Notes: generated from the letters alone by a model not told the origin. DNA of 64,000 nucleotides from Selaginella tamariscina (GCA_003024785.1 PUQB01000030.1:487414-551413); one strand, 5' to 3'. Positions 10,402 to 23,529 are shown, counted from the stretch's first letter. Program-made: numbers and translations.

Positions 10402-10840
10402 GGGTCATCTCTGGAGCGCTCCTGTACATCCGGGATGATTTCCAGTCTGTGGATCGGAACACTGTTCTCCAAGTAAGTCAGAGTCTGATTCTATGTTCTA
10501 TACTTCACTTGGAAAGATTTGTTTTCAGTACAAGTTCAGATTTTCTTACTTAATTGAGTGTTTATCTTAATTACAATGTAATTTGGGGATGTTGGTGTTG
10601 CTTGATTTCATACATTTGCAAGAGTATCTGCCTTCTACAGCATTTGCCCATTCTGGGCATTTTCCATTCTGTCTAAAACTTAAATATGTTTGCATGGTTC
10701 CATTTGAAGTGTCTGCTCGTAATGGCACATAGTATATGCAGATGGTTAATGTATTTACTGTTTTATTCTAATTATCATGCGTATTTCTCTGTATCGACGT
10801 ATCTGCGTGTGTACACAGCATATGCCAGAAAGGGCAAATG

Positions 10841-10872
<32 letters not shown>

Positions 10873-10878
10873 ATATAT

Positions 10879-10914
<36 letters not shown>

Positions 10915-12907
10915 GTGTGTGTAATCGTTTTGTTTACAGGAAACCATCGTGAGCACGGCAAAGCAGGTGCTATTGTTGGAGCGGCAATTGGTGGCAAAAT
11001 GAACGACCGGTTTGGGAGGAAACCTGTTATAATATTTGCAGATATTCTGTTCACGGCCGGGGCAGTTCTCATGGCGGCTGCTAATGGGGCGACTTTGCTT
11101 ATTATGGTCGAGTCTTTGTCGGATTGGGTGTAGGAGTGGCTTCCATGACTGCCCCTCTTTATATTGCAGAGGCTTCACCTGCCAGTAAGCGTGGGGCTTT
11201 AGTTAGTTTTAATGTTCTCATGATAACTGGCGGCCAATTCATTTCATACGTTATTAACTACGGTTTCAGCAAGGTAAACACACACACCACACACACACAT
11301 TATAAGCTGTAAAGCGTTTAGGTACGTGGAACTTGGAGGTGGATGCTGGGAGTTGCATGTTTGCCTGCCGTTATTCAAGCAGTATTTATGTTTTTTCTTC
11401 CAGAATCTCCACGATGGTTATTCAAAGAGGTGTGTGTGTGTGTGTGTGTTACTACAGACACACTGTGGTGTTGCCATTAACCTTTATATATATAATGAAC
11501 AATCATCGTGCTTATATGTGTACATGCATGTTGTATAGTTCTAATCAATTGACTTATACTTATACGTTTTACACGGCTATATACATTTATATACTGCTTT
11601 GTGAATAGTACATAGAGATGATGGTGTACATGTATTTCTAATCTGTATTTAAATAGGGAAGAACTGATGAGGCAGTGGCAATCTTACAAAGAATATATCC
11701 GGCAGAGCAACTCAAACAGGAGGTGAATGAGCTTCAAACTTCTATTGACGCCGAGAAAGAGAATGCAACATCGCTTAAACAGCTGCTTAAAACGAAAGAA
11801 ATTCGACTTGCACTAACTGCGGGAGTTGGCCTTCAGGTACATCTGTATAGTATTCATGTGTGTGTGTGTGTGTGTCCGTGCGCGTGTGCAGTGTGCAGTG
11901 TGCAGTGTGAACCTCTCTCTCTCTCTCAACACACATGTTTGTGCAGATATTTCAGCAGTTTGTGGGTATAAATACAGTGATGTATTACAGTCCGTCGATA
12001 GTAGAGCAGGCAGGATTTGCATCACACCAAACGGCTCTACTTTTGTCCATGATTGTGGCCGGGATGAACGCACTTGGAACAGTTGCAGGGATTATCTTCA
12101 TAGACAGGTATGTATATGTGTATCTGCACGCGCGTGTGTGTTAAGTTGTGCATGTATGGGAGGAGACGTTTAGTAATGAGCAGTTTAGTGGGAGTTATAC
12201 TGTCATTGGCACTTCTAACTGCCGCGTTTCGTGTAACTGCGAACGATGCACCATCCGTGGATAGAACGTTATCAGTTGGAAATGGATATGTTTGTTCCGA
12301 CTTCATAAGCAGCTCCTCATCTGGGATTGCATGACGTGCTTAAAACACGGACTGTGGCTTTTGTGGAGCCGCTTCAAACCAGGTGCGTGCGTGCGTGCGC
12401 GTTTGCGCGTGTGTTCTTATATAAAAAGACTGCAGATGTTGCCAGGGAGTTGTTTTATCGCGAACAAGACAGTGGGTGACTTCTGTAATGACAAGCACAG
12501 GGCGTGGTTTCTAAGGGGTGTCCGAGTCATTACGGATGGTTAGCTCTGATTGGTTTAGGAGCATACATTGCAGCGTTTTCCCCCGGGATGGGACCGGTCC
12601 CTTGGGCAGTAAACTCCGAGATATATCCGCTTAAGTACCGAGGAGTTTGTGGGGAATAGCTGCGACGGCAAACTGGATATCGAATCTCATTGTTGCACAG
12701 ACGTTTCTGTCCCTTACCAAAGCTATTGGGACCTCTTGGACGTTCCTGTTGTTCGGTGGCATCTCTGTGGTTGCTCTGTGTTTCGTGTTCTTCTTTGTTC
12801 CTGAGACTAAGGGATTGTCGTTTGAAGAAGTTGAGAGGGTATGGAAGGAGAGAGCCAAGGGGAGAACAAACGGTGATGTTGAGCTTCAAGAAAATGCTCA
12901 TCTTTAG
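10209..12907 (+). CDS. Myo-inositol/proton symporter-like transporter, copy A (damaged)
   Basis: A major facilitator protein of the plant inositol transporter (INT2/INT4) type, expected to move myo-inositol with protons across the plasma membrane. Motifs in order: [19 protein letters not shown] between TM2 and TM3; [57 protein letters not shown]; a Cys-rich extracellular loop (CMTCLKH, then FCN) typical of INT2/4; [15 protein letters not shown]; and [12 protein letters not shown]. Exons are about 10,209-10,332, 10,403-10,472, 10,940-11,273, 11,322-11,429, 11,657-11,836, 11,947-12,107, 12,158-12,382 and 12,436-12,907. Compared with copy B it lacks single bases at exon 2 start, in exon 3 (two places) and in exon 8. 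It has also lost 14 bases that include the acceptor AG of exon 7. The acceptor loss is hard to explain as read error, so this copy is probably non-functional or mis-spliced. Confidence 0.85.
10337..10398 (+). repeat. (CT)n(CA)n microsatellite in intron 1
   Basis: A CT run followed by a CA run fills nearly all of intron 1 and ends against the acceptor CTGCAG. The repeat therefore supplies the polypyrimidine tract. Its length differs between the three copies. Confidence 0.9.
10842..10922 (+). repeat. (CT)n(AT)n(GT)n microsatellite in intron 2
   Basis: Three dinucleotide runs in series within intron 2, just before the acceptor TTTACAG. Copy B (45,963-46,080) has longer runs at the same place. 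Confidence 0.9.
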
Positions 12908-15180
12908 ATGATATATGCACAAAGTCGATGAAGCTGGCTTGTTATTTTATATAAATAATATATTATGTGTGTAGATGTTTATTAATGTAAAAAGTTTTAA
13001 ATGTTAATTTTTACTGTAGTTATAAAAATTATTATAGTAATAGCTCTAGTTAAACATTTGTGTATGTTACAAATGTTATACAAAACAAATTTATATACAG
13101 TGGCTTAAATATTTATTGGCATGTTTAGCCTAAATTATTTATTTTTAGTAATTATTTAAAAATTAATTACTGAAATTTATTAATACATTAACGGGTATAA
13201 AATCTGAATTTAAAATCTCGAACTTCCAAAATTGATTTAGATTTGTGAGATCTCGGAATATAGAAATGTGTAATCCATTAGTTCAGAAACCCTAACTTAT
13301 ATACAAGAGCGAGTGGTTCAGATTGAATCCAATCCGACGGCTATTAAATCCACTACGCTAATAATAGTATGTGCACATGCAACCGTACACGTGGATCTTA
13401 CAGATTGAAATACAGATAATGAATTTAAATTTTATTAACTAGTTTTTGTTCCCTTAATCACAATTAATTAACTATTTTTTTTAATGATTTTATATGTATT
13501 TAAAGAAATTTCCTTTAAATAAAGTTGCCAATTAATTAAGCTTTAGCCACTAATACAAAATGGGGTGTATATAAAGTATATATACTAAATAAACTTAAAT
13601 TTTTAGCTATACGTATTTTAAATTTTATAATAAAAAAAAGAATACATTTATAAAAATATGTATCCATTTCCATTGTCACTCAAATTTTAATAATGTGACG
13701 GTTATGCTATACATGCCTTCTTTTGTATTAGTGATAATTAATTAAAACTTAATTAATTGATAAATATTAAAAAAATCTTCTAAATACATATAAAATAATT
13801 AACTTAATTAATTAATTATGGCTGTACAGCAGAACCTACCCTTTAACAATAATAGATATATTACGATTATTAAGCGAGCTTCACATGGAACTGATACCTT
13901 ATGTTTAATATATATAGAAAAGTATTATATCATATATAAACGTGTATATATGGTATGATACACATAGTAGTCTAGTTACTATACATATTATTAAGTTACT
14001 TGTTCTGGTAATAATAAATAATGATAATTATAATTTTTTTCAAGATAATGATTGTTGGTATGAATACAACCATTAGTAAATATGTGGTTTTAAAAAAATT
14101 CACGCTATATACATACGGATATAGAACGAAAATTAAATTATAAATTGATGCGTTGATTCAAAGCTCAGGTAACTAATGTTTAGCTTATATTTATAAAATG
14201 TATATCATATCTCAAATTTAAATTATTATTAATATATTCTCATCTTATAATTATTATTTTTACATAAAATTTATGCATATATATATATTAATAATAATAA
14301 TAAAGTATACATATGTATATTCACATTAAAAATTTAAATGGCAAAGCATTTATGGGAGACAACTTTAATGTATAATTCCAATAAGCATGTATATGTGTTA
14401 AATAAAACTTAATCTATCGAATTGAATATATCCTTAATATATATATTTTTCAAACTTCTTAACGTTTGTATAATTATAATATATTTTTAAAAAAAATTTA
14501 GCTTAGAATAAATGTAAGGATCATCATTGCAAAAATAGCATAGCTCGAGTCATCCGAGTAAGAATTCATTAGCATCCGTACTCTTTCGCATTAATCCAAA
14601 AATATTATTTTATATAATTAGGGTTTTATCACTAAAATTAATAAAATTTAATAATGAATTAAATACATCCTTAAAATCCTGTACTTTAATTGCTTTAAAA
14701 TATTTTTTTTTCTAATTAAATAAAATAAAATTCATTTAATTAAGATAGATGTTTAAGATATATATTATATCTTTGAATTTAAAACCCTCCTAAAGATAAA
14801 TTTATATTCAATGAAACAATACATTTCTTAAGAATCAAACCGCATTACACTTCTTTAAAATTATTATTATATTCTATTAATTAATAAAATAAAGCTAATT
14901 AAAAAAAGACTTTATATAATATTTAATGTTAAATATAAAATTATTATTTTTTTATTTTATTATAACTTTCATGAAATTTTACTATTTGAATGCATTATTA
15001 ACGCATTCATGTATATTAAGTATATGAAGTGTATTTATTTCATATACACTGTGTATATATCATATATATTTCCTAAAACATTAAAAATAATAATATAAAT
15101 TAATAAAATAAGTTATTATTTAGGTCTCTTTGTTACCATTGAATTGTATTAATAACATAAATACTTACTTCTTTTAGTAC
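12908..15180. other. AT-rich spacer downstream of transporter A
   Basis: No gene is recognised. The sequence is homologous to block B 48,153-50,236 with many small indels. About 180 bp at 13,240-13,410 are present only here. One segment (14,010-14,230) is inverted relative to block B. Confidence 0.6.
14010..14230. other. Segment inverted relative to block B
   Basis: Read on the plus strand here, it matches the reverse complement of 49,009-49,215: both contain the marker ATACATACGGATATAGAACG or its complement. Flanks on both sides (a TACTTGT.CTGGT run to the left, ATTAATATATTCT to the right) are collinear, so only this piece was flipped. Confidence 0.85.
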
Positions 15181-15323
15181 TATAAGATACTATGTATTAT
15201 GTAACGTAATGTATATACGCATGTGTATATACACACATGCGTAGTGACACATGGGTGGTGATCTGGATGCCATGTGTCAGCGCCATGTGTTGCATGTGTG
15301 CCATGTGGCAGGAGGTCTCCTGT
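15181..15323 (+). repeat. 5' LTR (at least the shared 143 nt)
   Basis: Matches 19,877-20,019. It contains a near-palindrome around ACGCATGTGTATATACACAC and several CATGTG/CACATG motifs. A TATA-like TGTATATAATC follows at 15,321, so the full 5' LTR probably extends further right than the truncated 3' copy shows. Confidence 0.75.
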
Positions 15324-15494
15324 ATATAATCAAGGTTTTTGTAGCTGAATATATCTGACATTTCTGAATATATATATATGCTCTTTCATTAATGGAGAAG
15401 TTGGGTATTCCTTTCTTCTGCCTTTTCATTTTCTTGTTTCCATGACAATGAACATGGAAACATTATTGCTATTGCTATTGATGCACAAACTAAG

Positions 15495-16174
15495 TTGTTG
15501 GAGCACTTTGTTGAGGGTTCGTCCTCCTCTTCCCCCCGCCTAAGCGTCATGCCAGGGGATCTACTTCTAATATTCCTTCATCTTCTTCACAAGCCACAAA
15601 TCCGAGGGTTTGACCCCGATCTTTTTGTGGTGATCCGAGAGATGATGTATACCACTGGTTTGATCATTTCTAAGTTATTGTTCGTTACCATGGTTGGGAT
15701 AAGGCCCGTGCTCTTAGAGAATTCCCTACATGTTTGGAAGGCCCTGCGCTCAAGTGGTATAATGGATTGGCTGTAGAGATTCAAGCCAATAGTAATCGAT
15801 TAACGGAATGCCTCAAGCGTATGTTTGACAAAGTTGAGGATTCAGATGATGCTTTTCAACAACTGCATGCAATACGACAACATCCTGGTGAGTTTGTTAT
15901 GCGGTTCAGTATTAGGTTCAGGAATTTAGTTTGGCGTGCATATCCTAACATACCTGAGCCCATTAAGCTTGGTATGTTATGGCCAACTATGCGACCCGAA
16001 CTTATTCGATTCATTCGGGCTCTTCGTCCTACTACATTGGAGGAAGCTTTTGCACTAGCTCAATGTTTTGAGTTGGTGCCTGGTGAGGGCCGTGGTCCCC
16101 TTGGGTTACATGCTCCTCTTATTCAACGTGCTGATCCAATGGAGGTTGACGCTACTGCATATGTGCCCGCATAG
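15495..16174 (+). pseudogene. gag: gag of the block A gypsy element
   Basis: Capsid-type Gag. The clearest part is 15,734-16,174: ALKWYNGL, then QQLHAIRQHPGEFVMRFSIR with the conserved aromatic/Arg pattern of the retrotransposon gag family, and ALRPTTLEEAFALAQ. An upstream frame (15,495-15,776) overlaps and is needed for the N-terminus, so a frameshift is likely near 15,730. The nucleocapsid zinc knuckle (C-WA-C-WAPG-H-TWRA-C) lies in a different frame at about 16,330-16,375. Confidence 0.75.
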
Positions 16175-16539
16175 CAAGCCTTTCGTGGTCGACCTTGGGC
16201 CCACCCCGTGGACCACCTCCACGAAATCGTCCTGCACACTGCTCCAGTTCTTGCCCGTGGTGGTCAAAACCCACGGATTCGTGACAGGAGGAATCGGAAC
16301 AATGCAGGTCGACCCAATCAAGTTCATTGTTGGGCCTGTTGGGCGCCTGGACATACTTGGCGGGCATGCGATGTGTATCCTGATTGGCGTCCACCACATC
16401 CAGGCTGGCGACCATATGTTCCGGATGGTGTGCCTGTGGCGGCCATTATGTCTGATGATGAGCTTCCAGATGACGAAGCCTCTCTTGCAGTGGATCTGTT
16501 GCGGAAAACCAGTAATCGTACGGGCGACGGAGGGATCCC

Positions 16540-16890
16540 GTGCGATGGAGACTTCACCTCCATTTTTTCCGCTATGCATATCAAGGTTTGCAAGTTCCAC
16601 CAGATCATCCAGTTTTCACATTTTCTGCACGAGTGAATGATCTTTCAGTCACAGTGCTTGTGGATACAGGATCCAGTATGTCTTCCATAACTACTTCTCT
16701 AGCGCATCGGTGCTCATTACCCTTAAGACGTGCAGATAAGGTCTTGCACATTTTATATGGTAATGGGCAGTCTCGTGCAGTATCACAGTACACCACTTCG
16801 ACTACGCTGGTTTTGGGTGCCAACGTAAGTTTCCCTCTGGGTCTCTTAGGGTTGTCCCTTCCCAGGTCTTTGACATATTCTGGGATGTGA
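16540..16890 (+). pseudogene. Aspartic protease of the block A gypsy element
   Basis: Retropepsin-like domain with the catalytic triad seen as VLVDTGSSMSSI at about 16,660. It is followed by a downstream segment (TTLVLGANVSFPLG). It lies between the zinc knuckle and the RT, as expected. It is a fragment of the pol polyprotein that processes Gag-Pol. Frames before and after do not connect. Confidence 0.75.
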
Positions 16891-17269
16891 TTGGTTAAAG
16901 CAGTCGAAAGGTATGTGATTTTTCACTCTCTCCTCCTGTATTACGCTTGGAGTCTGTGTCTCTGCAGTCTGTTCCTTTACGTCCAGAGAAGCTTGTTGCT
17001 GTTTGTATCACACATACAGCTCCTTTGATTCCGGTCTTGGGGTGGTGTTCATCTCAACAGGTTCAAATGCCGGATCCGTCACCTGAGTATCGAGCACATG
17101 CATCGAACAACTTAAACAGTATGCAAGTTTGTTCAAATTTGATCTGTCCCAAGGTGCACGTGTGAAGACTCGACACTGTATACCCACGGCAATGCAAAGC
17201 CTTTCAAAGTCCCGGTTCGACGCAGGTCACCAAAGAGTTATCAGCCATGCGAACAGCTGTTACAGATAT

Positions 17270-17760
17270 GATTGGTAAGTGTGTCGTCCATCACGGAGTC
17301 CATGGGCATGTGAACCTCATTTGGTTCCCAAGCCTGATGGATCTCTACGATTTTGTGTGGATTACCGACCTCTTAACGATGTTACCATCAAAGATGTCTA
17401 TCCACTTCCGAACTCTGCCGATCTATTAGATCGTTTGGGTCAGAGTCGATGGTTTACTAAGTTGGATTTGGCATCAGGATATTGGCAGGTTCCTATGGCT
17501 GAGGAGGATATTCCAAAAACGGCCTTCCGGACACCATTTGGTCTTTACGAGTTTTTGGTCATGCCTTTTGGATTGACTTCAGCTCCTGCCACCTTTCAAC
17601 GCATGATGGATGAGCTTCTTTCGATATGCCTGATATCACTGCCGATTTTATCGACGATGTGCTCATTCATGGGTCTGGTTCTTGGAGGATCACATTCGTG
17701 ATGTACGGCGCGTTCTTGATCGATTTCGAGAAGTTGGCCTGAAGTTGAAACTTGAAAAGT
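17270..17760 (+). pseudogene. Reverse transcriptase of the block A gypsy element
   Basis: RT motifs: LVPKPDGSLRFCVDYRPLND, KLDLASGYWQVPMAEEDIPK, TAFRTPFGLYEFLVMPFGLT, and the catalytic box as FIDDVL at about 17,650 in a shifted frame. One frameshift lies near 17,625-17,640. The domain copies element RNA into DNA in the particle. Motif order and spacing are normal for Ty3/gypsy. Confidence 0.85.
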
Positions 17761-18520
17761 GTGTGTTTGGTTCGACCGACACCACTTACTTGGGTTACCG
17801 TATATCTTCGAGAGGGTTTACAGGTGGATCCAATGAAGTTGCGAGCTGTTCAAGAGTTCCCTCGTCCCCGTACAGTACAGGAAGTCCAGCGTTTCTTGGG
17901 CAAGGTGCAGTACTTGGGTCGATTCATCGATCATCTCACTGATCGAACTGCCCCTCTTCGGGAGTTAGTTCGTCCACAGGTATCTTTCAGGTGGACTCGC
18001 AGGTGTCAGCAGGCATTTGACCAGTTAAAAGAGTTCCTGACAACTCCACCATTGCTTCAATACCCAGATTTTACTCGTCCGTTCATTTTACGAGTAGATG
18101 CCTCAGATGTTGGTATTGGTGGTGTATTGATGCAAACTGATGCTGTGGATTCTTCAATTCGACACCCGGTGGCTTACATTAGTCGAGTACTCACGCCGGC
18201 TGAGGAATTATTCCACTACTGAAAAAGAATGCCTTGCTGCTGTTTGGGGTTTTGAACGACTTCGCCTACTTACATGGGAGTGAAACACTTTTGGAGTGTG
18301 ATCATGCTGCTGTCACTTCCTTATTAAAACGGAAGAATTTAGTGGGTCGTGTAGCCAGATGGGCATTACGTCTCCAAGTATATAACTTTAAGGTGGTGCA
18401 CAGGCCTGGGCGAACAATGGTGGATGCGGATGCACTTTCTCGAGCACCCCTTTCTGATTCCACTTTGCCTGCTCATGCAGTCGCTGCAGCATTCGGTTTG
18501 ATACAAGCCCCTCAGGTATT
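17752..18520 (+). pseudogene. RNase H and connection of the block A gypsy element
   Basis: Connection segment (TVQEVQRFLGKVQYLGRFID) followed by RNase H motifs (RVDASDVGIGGVLMQ, VAYISRVLTPAEE, then LLECDHAAVTSLL and VVHRPGRTMVDADALSR). A frameshift sits at about 18,220 between the two halves. RNase H removes the RNA strand during reverse transcription. Confidence 0.8.
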
Positions 18521-18574
18521 CGATGCCGACTTACCATCCTTGGAACAGTGGCAGGATGCCCAAAAACGTGAACC

Positions 18575-19864
18575 GTGGACGAGGCAATTACGGATGCGTT
18601 TGCAATCCTTCTTCCGAACCGGTTTCGACAATATCATGCTCAGTTTCGACTTCAGGATGGTTTATTGTATTTTATTGGGACAAATCCAAGACAGATGGCG
18701 TTGGCTGTGCCCTCTACATATGTTCCACACCTTCTTCGAGCATATCATGATTGCCTATTGTTGGAGGTCATCTTGGTCACCAACGAGTGTTGGAGAAGCT
18801 CCGCAGATCTTTTATTGGCCTAGCATGCGTGGTGATGTGATCAGGTATATTCAAAGATGTCCCATTTGTCAAACTCGGAATTCCTCTACGACTCGGGCCA
18901 TGGGGGTGTTAGAATCCATCAACGTCTCTCGCCCTTTTGAGTTAATTGCAGTGGATTTAATGGGACCTTTTCCACGTTCTTCTCAAGGTAACCAGTACAT
19001 CATTGTATCGATTATTTAACTCGTTGGGTGGAGGTTGGTGCTCTTCCGGATGCAACTGCCATGTCAACAGCTTTGTTTTTGTTCGATAATGTGGTTTTGC
19101 AGCATTCTTGTCCAGAGCGGATGTTATCAGATAATGGCCCCGCTTTCATTGCAGAGGTATTCCGAGTGTTGTGTGAGAGGTTAGGGGTAAAACACTCATT
19201 TGCCTCTCCATATCATCCACAAACTGATGGTTTGGTGGAGCGATTGAATCGGACCTTCAAGGGTATGATCTTCGAAGTATGTGAACTTCAATCACACTAA
19301 CTGGGATTGGTATTTGCGATGTTTGAGATTTGCTTATGTAACAGGCATTCAGAGTTCGATTGGTATCTCTCCATTCAAGGCATTGTATGGATATGATCCT
19401 AAGTTGCCTAGTGAATTGGGATTATCATCGAATCTGCCACGTCGAGGATGAAAATGTGGGCTCGACATTTGGATGCTGTCTTGCCTCTTCTGCGTGCAGA
19501 GTCTGCTGAACATCTTGGTCGAGCTCAAATACGGCAACAATCTTCTTACAATGCACGACATCAAATTCCACCAGACTATGCTGACGGTGACTTAGTACTG
19601 GTACGTTTTCCCAAGCTGACTGCACCTGGGCTTGCAACTGGTTTATTACATAAGTGGCTTGGTCCCTACCGAGTACTCCGAAAGGTTGGTCCTCAGGTGT
19701 ATCAGGTACAGTTGGTGGGATCTCATGAGGTTGAGATAGTTCACGTAGTTCGAATGAAACGGTTTGTCGTTCGAGACTCGTTGACTACATTCGGTCATAC
19801 CTTAGATGGCCCAACTCACATGGATCCAGGACCATCAGATCCATCACCATCTACACAGCCGTAG
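18575..19864 (+). pseudogene. Integrase of the block A gypsy element
   Basis: The zinc-binding part shows IYWPSMRGDVIRYIQRCPIC at about 18,811. The DDE core has its first Asp in AVDLMGPFP (about 18,950), the second in LSDNGPAF (about 19,130) and the Glu in GLVERLNRT (about 19,235). The C-terminal part (MWARHLDAVLPLLRAESAEH, then YNARHQIPPDYADGDLVLV and LGPYRVLRKVGPQVYQV) runs to the stop at 19,864, 12 nt before the 3' LTR. There are frameshifts near 18,660, 19,019 and 19,300. No chromodomain was recognised. Confidence 0.85.
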
Positions 19865-19876
19865 AGGGGAGGATAA
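19862..19876 (+). other. Polypurine tract
   Basis: AGAGGGGAGGATAA directly precedes the TG of the 3' LTR at 19,877. This is the normal position of the plus-strand primer for reverse transcription. Confidence 0.7.
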
Positions 19877-20019
19877 TGTAAGATACTGTATATTATGTAA
19901 TGTAATGTATATACGCATGTGTATATACACACATGCATAGTGACACATGGGTGGTGATCTGGCCGCCATGTGTCAGCGCCACGTATCACATGTGTGCCAC
20001 ATGGCAGGAGGTCTCCTGT
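19877..20019 (+). repeat. 3' LTR (truncated)
   Basis: Begins TGTAAGATACTG and matches 15,181-15,323 throughout with a few substitutions. It ends at CTCCTGT without a terminal CA, directly against spacer that is collinear with block B. Confidence 0.75.
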
Positions 20020-23000
20020 TAACACATTTTTTAAATTAATAACATGTTAATCAAATAAGCAACTCTTTAATTAAGTTTTTAAATATTGATGTTTTTGAAT
20101 ATTATTATGGTTTTAATACACCTTCACTTTTAATACTTTCAATAATAATACTATTTTTGTTAACTTTTTAAAATTCAATACTTCTAAATATTATTACATT
20201 TTTAAATATATGAGCATATTAAATGTTTTAACAATAAATTTTTATTATCTTTCCAATAACTCATAAAATTGCCTATGTTAATGGTTTTTATTTCAATTTA
20301 TTTATTTTTGACCATCGTAAATTATTTTATATTAATTTATTCATAATTTGTCATTAATTAATTGTATTATTTTAAGGTAATATAAGATATTGTTAAATTA
20401 CATAATCACAAAATTTATGTTGTATAAACTTCAACTTGTTATATAATCATAAAACTTATGTAATATAAATTTTAATCTTAGTAATAAGTATTATGAAAAC
20501 TTCTTTATAAGATATTATTTTTAAATAACCTTGAAATGCACATACATATATGTAAGTGTGAATATTATAATATCTTATATAAGTGTAAATACATAAAGTA
20601 AATGTATATAAAATATGAATAATAATTTTTAAGATTAAAGCTTCTTTCTTTCAAGATGATACATAACATATATTTATGCTTAATAAATAAGTTTACATAG
20701 TGAAACTTTATTTTCACATATATTAAACATTGAAAATAATATAACATTCATCTTTTGCTTATTTGCTACACACGCACACACACACACACACATATATATA
20801 TTAAAATATTTAATCACTAACTTGTTTTTACAAAATAATTATTGTAACCTCAGATTATATTTTTTATCTTATTAATAATAATGTTGTAGATATATTTTTT
20901 GTTAGAAATTTGAAAACAAATTGAAAACTTATAAATAAAATACCAATATACTTCCATTATTTTTTTAAATTTATTTAACAGTAGTCTTTTACATTTATTT
21001 ATTATTAAATTCTTCATTAATATGTCTAAGTACAAATCAAAACCTATTATGATTCACATTTTTATTTTTATCATTAATATTCATTTTTCTCTTGTGTTAA
21101 AATTTTCAAATCTTTTATAAATAATTACATAATAGGTTTGATTACCCTAATAATTAAAGTAATAAAATAAATATGTAGATTACCCTAATAATTAAAGTAT
21201 ATACAACGACTAATCTTATAATTAGGATTGATTTATACAATAGTTCAAATATGATTTGTATTAATAACACATGGTACAATTCTCTTTTTATATTAAATCC
21301 TAATTAACATGTAAAAAATGTGTACCTTACATAATTAATTTATTAAACATATCATTGTCATATAAATTATATTAATATATTGTAATTAATTATTAAATTA
21401 ATAATAGATATATTATATAATATAAATATTAATAAAATATCTTATGAATATCAGTAAACTTAAATTAACATATGTTCACCCAATAAAGATAAGATCCCTC
21501 GTATATATATAAACTAATTTAAAATATAAAAGATTGATTTAAAATAAACAACAAGATTAAAATACCTTAATAACATTTTAACACTTGAAAGTAAGATTAT
21601 CTTGTCATTTTATTGATTTCATTAATTAATAACAAATATATATATATATATATATATAATCTAGTTTAATTAATAAATCTTTTAATTTTTGTAAAGAAGA
21701 GAACTTTTGAATGAAAATTTAAAAGACTTAATATAATATTATGCATTGGTATTTTATATTTTAATTTTAGGTTTTAAAAATTTTCAAGTTAAATGTTTGA
21801 CTTGATGAGTTATTTTCCTAATATAAAAAATGTAAATGTTAATAATATATATTTACATTATTTACATTTATGAAAATAACTATATAACATGTGTGAATAT
21901 AAATATATGTAAGTTGTATATCATAATAATTAGAATTAAATACATATGTGTATATACAAAATGACAAAATAATTAGAATTAAATACATATGTGTATATAC
22001 AAAATGACAAAATGCATAAAAATTTGTATGAATTTCTAATATATATTATATTGATTTGTTTATGTAAGGGATAACATATTAACAATAAACACATGCATGT
22101 AAATGGACAAATGTCTTAAATCACATTATAAGTAATAATGTTCACATTAAATATGAAAATTTATTACTCCTTAACAAATATACTTTAATCAATAATAAAA
22201 TAAATTATTTAATATTGTGACATTTTATATATATATAAAACACACACATATATATGTACATATATAAATACACATTTGTTCATATAGATTGAAATTAAAT
22301 ATGAAAAATCATTTAAGAAAAATTTATAAAGAACATCTAATTGAAATATATTATTATATAAAAACTAAAGATTTAATATAATTTTCATAACATAATTGAT
22401 TAATTTTAACTTTTAATAAACCTTATAATCCATCTATAAATGTATATGGGGAGTAAAAAAAGTGTAATTTCTCAAAAAGTATATTTAAATATATTAATTT
22501 AAGAAAGAAACTTCTTGTTTTATGTATTAAATACATATTAGATAATTACATGAGGTTATTTAGTATTTATTAATTATTACAAAATAACTATTTAAGGTTC
22601 TTTATGTAAAAAACTATTAAATTGACTCTTTAATATTTTATAATTATCATAAATTTAGGTATGCAAATAAATACATGATTTATATTAAGTCATGTTCTTT
22701 GCATACATGTGATTTATACTAATTGAAGTCCTTTATAACATTAAACTTGAGGGAAAGTTAATAAGTCATATTATATGAATAAGAATATAGTAAATATATT
22801 TTTTATATGTACCTTAATTTATATCAAAATTAAACTTAAGTGTATTAGGGCTGAAATAATATTTCGAGATGGACTTGATAAACATTTATTTACTTAATTA
22901 TGAGTTGCATGAAGAAAAACTTTATATTACTTTTTTAAAGTTTTAAAAATTGCATTTTTACTTTTAAAGGAATTCTATATTTATGTAAATTACTTTAACA

Positions 23001-23200
23001 CACTTCAAACTTAAGTTTAATGAAAAACCTAATAAATTAAAATTTAATCAGTCAAACCAACCAAGCATTGATATTTAAAAATAAATAAAACATTTTAAAA
23101 TTAAATCAAAATGAAACAAAATTATTTTATATCTCCAACAGTGTTTAATATAAACTCTTATTTAGGCTTATTTGTGTTGGAATTTGAAATGAAACAAATG

Positions 23201-23239
<39 letters not shown>

Positions 23240-23529
23240 TTGCATGTTAAATAAAATAGAAGAATTTAATTTAATAAACTAGTTAGTAATTCTCTAAATA
23301 AGTATATCATACTGCTATGTGTGTGTGTGTGTGTGTGTGTGTGTTTAATTTTGTGTTTTAAAAAAAATATTCTTAGTATATAAATTGAAGTTTGAAGATA
23401 AAAATGTCATTTTTAATACATTTAAGCTATATATAAAAAAAAGTTTTAAAGAACTTCCCAATCATTTAATTATTTTTAAATTTAAATTACATTGAATTTA
23501 ACGGGGACGTGGATAACTGTTATAACAAG
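20020..23529. other. AT-rich duplicated spacer, block A right part
   Basis: No gene is recognised. It is homologous to block B 50,240-52,324 except that about 1.7 kb (20,640-22,360) is present only here. It contains AT and GT microsatellites (21,635-21,660; 23,200-23,235; 23,318-23,344). A direct repeat of about 45 bp appears at 21,926-22,013 (TAATTAGAATTAAATACATA unit). Collinearity with B ends at about 23,529. Confidence 0.6.

Larger units (their letters stand above)
15181..20019 (+). mobile_element. Ty3/gypsy LTR retrotransposon (block A insertion)
   Basis: Plus-strand element with gag, protease, RT, RNase H and integrase in that order (class Metaviridae-like). It is bounded by matching LTR segments of 143 nt at 15,181 and 19,877. 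A purine tract (AGAGGGGAGGATAA) immediately precedes the 3' LTR. The left end reads TATAAG instead of TGTAAG. The 3' LTR stops at CTCCTGT, where the block B sequence resumes, so the LTR is probably truncated and no target-site duplication is visible. The same spot in block B (about 50,236-50,246) is empty. Multiple frameshifts in pol mean it is not autonomous as read. Confidence 0.9.

Noticed and set aside
15181..20019. Endogenous plant pararetrovirus
   Set aside because: LTRs, a polypurine tract and an integrase with DDE residues identify a Ty3/gypsy retrotransposon; no movement or coat protein features were seen.
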